Translations under genes and position numbers: made by a program
Source of the DNA: Panacagrimonas sp041603235
GTDB taxonomy: Bacteria; Pseudomonadota; Gammaproteobacteria; Nevskiales; Nevskiaceae
Assembly: GCA_041603235.1 (NCBI GenBank)
Contig: JBFIES010000008.1
Span: forward strand, 130,750 to 194,749
Length of the DNA stretch: 64,000 nt
Direction: 5' to 3'
In this document: piece by piece, positions 59,503 to 64,000 of the stretch
Numbering within the stretch: the first letter of the stretch is position 1
How the letters are laid out: each line of letters opens with the position of its first letter
The notes under the pieces: generated by a model
Told to the model about the DNA's origin: nothing
Database searches by the model: none
The model's input: only the letters and a program-made list of their open reading frames with translations

Positions 59503-60747
59503 TCAGGACAGCGGCTCTATTGGTACCGCAGGCGGCAATTCTGTTTTCACGCTATAGCGAAGTGTTGCCAAGCCACACAGCAGAGACAGCGCTCCGCAGA
59601 CCAGCATCACGCAGGCCAGTGGAAGCGCGCTACGGCCTTCCAGCATGCTGACCGCCAGGCCTGCGACCATGCCGGCGGTATAGGTCAGCGAACCCAGCAA
59701 GGCGGATGCCGCCCCGGCGCGCTCACCCTGGGTGGCCATGGACAATGCGCTGGTATTGGGGCTGATGGCACCCAGGCAAGATGCATAGCCGAATAGCCCC
59801 ACCAACAGAAACGGCAGCGCTGCGTGATCAAACAAGCTCACGCAGAAGAGAATCGCGGCAAACACCATAGGCATCGCCATCGTGATCTTCAGCAACTGCT
59901 CAGGCTGGTAGCGGCGCAGCAAGTAGCCGTTGAATTGCGAAGCCGCAATCAGCCCAAAAGCATTGGCGCCAAACACCAAGGCATAGGCCTGCTCTCCCAG
60001 GCCGTAGAGCGTAATGAGTACGAATGGCGATCCGGCGATGTAAGCGAACATGCCGCCCATGGCGAAACCTGCGCAGAGCGCAGGGAATATGAAACGGGCA
60101 TCCATCACCACACGCCAGTAGGTCTGAGCAACCTTTGTGGGTCGCAAGGATGTCACCAGATGTCTTGGTCGTGTCTCTGGCATGGTGATCAATGCCCACA
60201 GCATGCATGCCAGGCCAAAGATCATCTGCACCACGAAGATGGCCTGCCAGCCAGTGACGAGCAGCATCGCGCTACCCAGCATTGGCGCCAGAATGGGGGC
60301 CACGCCCATGATCAGCATGACCGTAGAGATAGCCCGCGCTGACTGGCGCACGTTGAGCCGGTCGCGGATGACGGCGCGAGCAATCACCAGGCCCGCACCG
60401 CCGCCGAGTGCCTGCACCAGACGCCAGAGTGTCAGGGCGTCCGCATTCTTGGCCAGCGCACAGCCTGCCGAACCCACACCGTAGATGAGCAAGCCCACCA
60501 GCAGCGGGCCCCGGCGACCCAGCCGATCACTCAGCGGACCATAGATCAGCTGGCCAATGGAAAGCCCCAGCAGAAAAACCGGCAGGGTTCGTTCGATGGC
60601 CCCGCGATCGGCCTCCAGTGCCATTGCCATAGCCGGAAACGCCGGCAGATACATGTCGATTGATAAGGGAGCAATCGCGATCAAAGCCCCCAGAAGCATC
60701 AACCAGCCCGGAAACTTTCTCTCATCAGCATTCGTCGCGTTGCTCAC
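59503..60747 (-). CDS. Bcr/CflA-family MFS drug efflux transporter
   Basis: A 414-residue 12-helix transporter of the DHA1 drug/proton antiporters. The N-terminal ALIAIAPLSIDMYLPAFPAM (with the conserved IDMYLPAFP) and GPLSDRLGRRGPLLVGL (motif A), the antiporter motif C-like region in AIVGMAP-type helix 5 (IMGVAPILAPMLGSAML) and VIARAVIRDRL are typical of Bcr/CflA. Export of small hydrophobic drugs or sulfonamide/bicyclomycin-like compounds is likely, but the substrate is unproven. It begins five bases after pepN on the same strand. Confidence 0.92.
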   Translation of the reverse strand: MSNATNADERKFPGWLMLLGALIAIAPLSIDMYLPAFPAMAMALEADRGAIERTLPVFLLGLSIGQLIYGPLSDRLGRRGPLLVGLLIYGVGSAGCALAKNADALTLWRLVQALGGGAGLVIARAVIRDRLNVRQSARAISTVMLIMGVAPILAPMLGSAMLLVTGWQAIFVVQMIFGLACMLWALITMPETRPRHLVTSLRPTKVAQTYWRVVMDARFIFPALCAGFAMGGMFAYIAGSPFVLITLYGLGEQAYALVFGANAFGLIAASQFNGYLLRRYQPEQLLKITMAMPMVFAAILFCVSLFDHAALPFLLVGLFGYASCLGAISPNTSALSMATQGERAGAASALLGSLTYTAGMVAGLAVSMLEGRSALPLACVMLVCGALSLLCGLATLRYSVKTELPPAVPIEPLS

Positions 60748-60752
60748 CCGGA

Positions 60753-63353
60753 TCAGGGAGCTTTCCTGTCAGAAAGAGCCTTGTCGATTTTCTCGCGAAC
60801 ATCGCGAGACCGCACGTGGCCAGACAAGTCTGCGACAACGCGTTTCATGTTCTCTGCATAGGGCGCCGCAAGCCGCCCAAAGATCAGCAGGCCATCCACG
60901 AGCCGTGCGGCGAGTTGAGGGTTACTCCCGTCCAAGCCAGCAATCTGGTCGGCCAGCAAGGCGTAACCGCTACCGTCCACAGCGTGGAAGCCGGCCGGAT
61001 TTTCCCGCATGAATACGCCCAGCACAGAGCGCACCCGGTTCGGATTGGGCACATAGTCTGCATGCGCCAGAAGGGCCTGAATACGCGTCAGGGGACTGGA
61101 CAGTTCTGCTCCTGCCTCCAGCGCAAACCACTTGTCCAGAACCAGGCCATCGCCAGCGAATCGACTGTGAAAATCGTCCATGGCCTGATCACGTTGTGGC
61201 GAAGCCTGGTCGCGCAGAGCGTTCAGACCGCCCATCGCCAGCGTCATGTTGTTTGACGACGACCGACTCAATGCCATGTCGCGTACCCGCTCAATACCGA
61301 GCGCCGCCAGATACCAGAGTGCCAGATTGGACAGACGCCGCCGCCCCTTGTTCTCGGGAGTCAGTTCCGCCGGGTCCCACTGCGACCAAACCGACAGCGG
61401 CCCTGTCAGGGCCTGGGCGATGTTCTGCCGGAGCGAGGCGCGAGCCGCCGCGAGTTTCAGCGGGTCCAGCGGCGCGATCTGTGATGACAGCTCGAAGTGC
61501 GAGGGCAGACTGAGCAATTCTGCGGTCAGCGCGTGATCGGCAGGCGGGTTTGCCGCAAGCGCCTGAAATGCTCGTAACAACATTTGGTTGAACGGCCCGT
61601 CACTGCCAGCCGCACTCATCGATTCCGACAGTGCCTTGTGAACGAGCGACTGTGCGGCCTGCCAGCGAACAAAGCCATCCGGCTCGTTGAGAACAATCAG
61701 CGACAGATCTTCCGGAACATACGCGTATTCCAGCTTCACCGGCGCTGAAAACCCGTGCAGGAAAGCAGGTACCGGCGCGCTCTGAATATCGGAAAAAACC
61801 AGCTCGTCGCGCTCACCTTCCAGCAGGAAAAGGTCGTCGCGGAGCATCTTGCCAGCGTCGTCTGTACGCTCTAGCGCAATGCCATCGTCATTTCGCAAGC
61901 CCAAAGCGATGGGGATCGGGAGCGCCTGCTTCTTGTCCTGATCCTGCGTTGGTGGCGTGTGCTGACTGAAGCTCAGCGTGTAGGTCTTCGCGGCGCCGTC
62001 GTAATGGCCTTCAACCTTGACCTGCGGCGTTCCGGACTGGGAATACCAGAGGCGGAAATCGTCCAGCGATCTTCCGCCGCTACGCTCCAATGCAGCCACC
62101 AGATCCTCGACCGTAGCCGCCGAGCCATCATGTGTCTTCAGGTAATCCTCCACCCCTTTAATGAAGGCCTGTTCGCCAATCAGCCCATACAACATCCGAA
62201 GAATCTCGGCGCCTTTTTCGTAAACCGTCGCCGTATAGAGATTGTTGACCTCGGAGTAACTGTCTGGCCGTACCGGATGCGACGTCGGGCCGGCATCTTC
62301 TGGAAATTGCATCGCCCGCAACATGCGCACCTGGGATATCCGCGTGACATCGGGTGAGCCCTGATCCCCGGAAAAGCACTGGTCGCGAAAGACTGTCAGC
62401 CCTTCCTTGAGCGACAACTGGAACCAGTCACGACAGGTCACGCGATTGCCAGTCCAGTTATGGAAATACTCGTGGGCAATGACAGACTCGATACCATCGT
62501 AGTCATCATCTGTCGCTGTTTCTGGCGAGGCCAGCACGAATCGGGCGTTAAACAGATTGAGGCCCTTATTCTCCATGGCCCCCATGTTGAAATCGCGCGC
62601 CGCAACGACCATGTAGGTATCGAGGTCATATTCCAGGCCATAGGTCGCCTCATCCCAGCACATGGCCTTTTGCAGAGACACCATTGCGTGCGGCACTCGA
62701 TTCTCGTTGCCGTGATCCACAAAGAAGTGAATCGCAACACGGCGTCCCGAGATAGTGATGTGCTCACCCTCAACCTTGGCCAGGTCCCCGGCCACCATGG
62801 CGAATAGGTAAGACGGTTTGGGATGCGGGTCTTCCCAGACCGCGTAATGCCGCCCGTCACCAAGCATCCCCGATTCCACGCAATCACCATTAGCCAAGAG
62901 CACCGGGTATTGCGCCTCATCCGCCTCCATCCGTACACGGTATGTACTCAGCACGTCGGGACGATCCAAGGAGTAGGTGATCCGAGAAAAACCCTGCGGC
63001 TCGCATTGGGTACACAGCATGGGCCCAGAGCGGTACCAGCCCTCGAGTGCGGTATTACTTTCGGGGTCTACCTCAGTCGTCACACTCAACTCGAAACGCT
63101 CTGGTACGCGCGATAGGGTCAAGGATTCCTCACCCAGCTGGTAATCATCTTTTCCGACCACTTCCCCATCAAGTTGAAGCTCCACGAGCGTCAGATGACG
63201 ACCATTCAGGACCAGCGGCGCATTGGCGTCGGCATCAGCCGATCGCCGCAATCTCAGGCGCGCGATGACGCGAGTCGTGGCTCCGATCTGTACGTCGAGA
63301 TCGGTCCGCTCGAGCAGAAAATCGGGTGCTCTGTAATCTGTGCGATAAATCAC
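60753..63353 (-). CDS. pepN: aminopeptidase N
   Basis: An M1-family zinc metallopeptidase that removes N-terminal residues from peptides in the cytoplasm; about 866 residues. The order is: N-terminal beta domain starting YRTDYRAPDFLLERTDLDV; the GAMEN exopeptidase motif (NMGAMENKGLN); the zinc site HEYFHNWTGNRV with the downstream Glu in LSLKEGLT; and the C-terminal helical DUF3458 domain. The GTG at 63353 gives a start like that of E. coli PepN and has AAGGA 12 bases upstream; a GTG at 63437 would add 28 residues with no similarity. The Bcr-like gene follows directly. Confidence 0.96.
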   Translation of the reverse strand: MIYRTDYRAPDFLLERTDLDVQIGATTRVIARLRLRRSADADANAPLVLNGRHLTLVELQLDGEVVGKDDYQLGEESLTLSRVPERFELSVTTEVDPESNTALEGWYRSGPMLCTQCEPQGFSRITYSLDRPDVLSTYRVRMEADEAQYPVLLANGDCVESGMLGDGRHYAVWEDPHPKPSYLFAMVAGDLAKVEGEHITISGRRVAIHFFVDHGNENRVPHAMVSLQKAMCWDEATYGLEYDLDTYMVVAARDFNMGAMENKGLNLFNARFVLASPETATDDDYDGIESVIAHEYFHNWTGNRVTCRDWFQLSLKEGLTVFRDQCFSGDQGSPDVTRISQVRMLRAMQFPEDAGPTSHPVRPDSYSEVNNLYTATVYEKGAEILRMLYGLIGEQAFIKGVEDYLKTHDGSAATVEDLVAALERSGGRSLDDFRLWYSQSGTPQVKVEGHYDGAAKTYTLSFSQHTPPTQDQDKKQALPIPIALGLRNDDGIALERTDDAGKMLRDDLFLLEGERDELVFSDIQSAPVPAFLHGFSAPVKLEYAYVPEDLSLIVLNEPDGFVRWQAAQSLVHKALSESMSAAGSDGPFNQMLLRAFQALAANPPADHALTAELLSLPSHFELSSQIAPLDPLKLAAARASLRQNIAQALTGPLSVWSQWDPAELTPENKGRRRLSNLALWYLAALGIERVRDMALSRSSSNNMTLAMGGLNALRDQASPQRDQAMDDFHSRFAGDGLVLDKWFALEAGAELSSPLTRIQALLAHADYVPNPNRVRSVLGVFMRENPAGFHAVDGSGYALLADQIAGLDGSNPQLAARLVDGLLIFGRLAAPYAENMKRVVADLSGHVRSRDVREKIDKALSDRKAP

Positions 63354-63495
63354 GGAGATGAATAATCCTTCGATATCAGGTGAAAGTTGGGAACGGCGGC
63401 TTACCGTACGATCAGTCAGCACATTGTAGGTTGTCACTCATCATGCTGCGGGCTAGCATCGACTCACATCCTTCGATCCAGCCTTGGAGCAAACC

Positions 63496-63813
63496 ATGAG
63501 TGCAGCAGACATTATCCGTAGCCTTCCCAATGCTTTCGACGCATCTGCTGCTGCGGGCACTGAATGCACCATCCAGTTCAACTGCTCCACGCCTATGCAT
63601 GTACGCATAAAGGACGGCACCTGCACCACCGAAGAAGGAACTGCAGACGATGCGGATGTCGCCGCAACCATGGAAGATGAAGATCTTGTTGCCCTGCTCA
63701 AGGGCGAATTGAATGGCATGCAGGCCTTCATGACGGGAAAGCTCCAGGTCGAAGGCGACCTGATGCTCGCCCAGCGCATGATGAGCTTCTTCGACGCCTC
63801 CAAGATCAGCTGA
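63496..63813 (+). CDS. SCP2 sterol-binding domain protein
   Basis: A 105-residue stand-alone SCP2 domain, a small lipid-binding pocket protein. SAADIIRSLPNAFDASAAAG is followed by ECTIQFNCS, then the acidic DADVAATMEDEDLVALLKGE and the signature QAFMTGKLQVEGDLMLAQRM. Relatives bind fatty acids or acyl-CoAs and can be phasin-like; the ligand is unknown. ATG 63496 has GGAG six bases upstream. It is divergent from pepN and followed by a strong intrinsic terminator, so it is a single-gene transcript. Confidence 0.92.
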   Translation: MSAADIIRSLPNAFDASAAAGTECTIQFNCSTPMHVRIKDGTCTTEEGTADDADVAATMEDEDLVALLKGELNGMQAFMTGKLQVEGDLMLAQRMMSFFDASKIS

Positions 63814-63849
63814 TACCGCCGCAGCAGGACAACACCCTTGAGTAATCAG

Positions 63850-63877
63850 ACCCCGGATGGACACGTCCGGGGTTTTT
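63850..63877 (+). terminator. intrinsic terminator of the SCP2 gene
   Basis: ACCCCGGA (63850-63857), eight-base loop, TCCGGGGT (63866-63873), then TTTTCTTT. Perfect 8-bp GC-rich stem followed by a T-run, 36 bases after the stop codon. Confidence 0.92.
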
Positions 63878-63900
63878 CTTTGGTCAGCAGTGATGAAGGC

Positions 63901-63924
63901 GTGCTCGGCCTGCAGGCCGAGCAC
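63901..63924. repeat. 24-bp perfect palindrome
   Basis: Half-site GTGCTCGGCCTG is followed directly by its reverse complement, centred on TGCA. It lies 23 bases after the terminator T-run, in a stretch without a recognised gene that continues to the window end. There is no T-run on either side, so a binding site or a processing hairpin is as likely as termination. Confidence 0.6.
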
Positions 63925-64000
63925 CGCCCCGAAAGGAAGCCGGTGTGCGCGGACAGGCTCTCTACTGAGGTAAATCGAAGGATAGCGGGCGGGCGCAAAC

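Noticed and set aside
1..64000. CRISPR arrays, insertion sequences or prophage genes
   Set aside because: No regularly spaced repeats, transposase, integrase or phage structural motifs were seen on either strand.

Overview
The window is chromosomal DNA from a Gram-negative bacterium, almost certainly a gammaproteobacterium. The evidence is: the leuCDB-asd-fimV-truA-trpF-trpB gene order, an MSHA-type IV pilus locus, FimV, SlyX, an E. coli-type Asd, prmB next to aroC, phoB-phoR, a gamma-type PepN and a phosphatidylserine decarboxylase. The catabolic-looking DUF1329, crotonase and GST genes recall marine or hydrocarbon-associated lineages, but genus cannot be decided from the sequence. Coding density is high, and I see no insertion sequence, prophage or CRISPR array.

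Layout. 1-9.8 kb (minus strand): leuC, two hotdog thioesterases, leuD, leuB, asd, fimV, truA, trpF and the 5' part of trpB. A LysR regulator (10-10.9 kb) diverges from leuC. 10.9-13.5 kb: a phospholipid/membrane module of TVP38-family protein, endonuclease/exonuclease/phosphatase-fold protein and ClsB-like phospholipase D. 13.8-22.4 kb: accessory and housekeeping genes (crotonase, BASS transporter, cupredoxin-like protein, putative outer-membrane protein, patatin, GFA protein, slyX, pseudouridine synthase, transglutaminase-like protein, desaturase), then tRNA-Arg(TCT) at 22.7 kb. 23-31 kb: a MalT-like regulator, a 2Fe-2S ferredoxin, a Tat-exported DUF1329 protein, a GST, a crotonase and two unknown helical proteins.

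31-50 kb is a complete-looking MSHA pilus system split into two divergent arms. mshO-P-Q run on the minus strand. A PAS-GGDEF-EAL protein followed by mshI, I2, J, K, L, M, N, E, G, an unknown membrane protein, mshA, C and D run on the plus strand. Start and stop codons overlap at many junctions. The DNA around the major pilin gene is unusually rich in palindromes, including a very strong hairpin that contains the mshC start codon.

50-64 kb: MFS, aroC, CDF transporter and prmB (minus); SCO1 and psd (plus); acyl-CoA dehydrogenase, phoR, phoB, Bcr-type MFS and pepN (minus); and an SCP2 protein with a clear terminator (plus).

The least explained items are: a 19-bp motif repeated upstream of the MalT-like regulator and the DUF1329 gene; the tandem thioesterases embedded in the leucine operon; the unknown 201-residue membrane protein in the mshF position; and the regulatory structures around mshA/mshC. 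All gene functions are inferred from sequence motifs and family knowledge; nothing was searched against a database.
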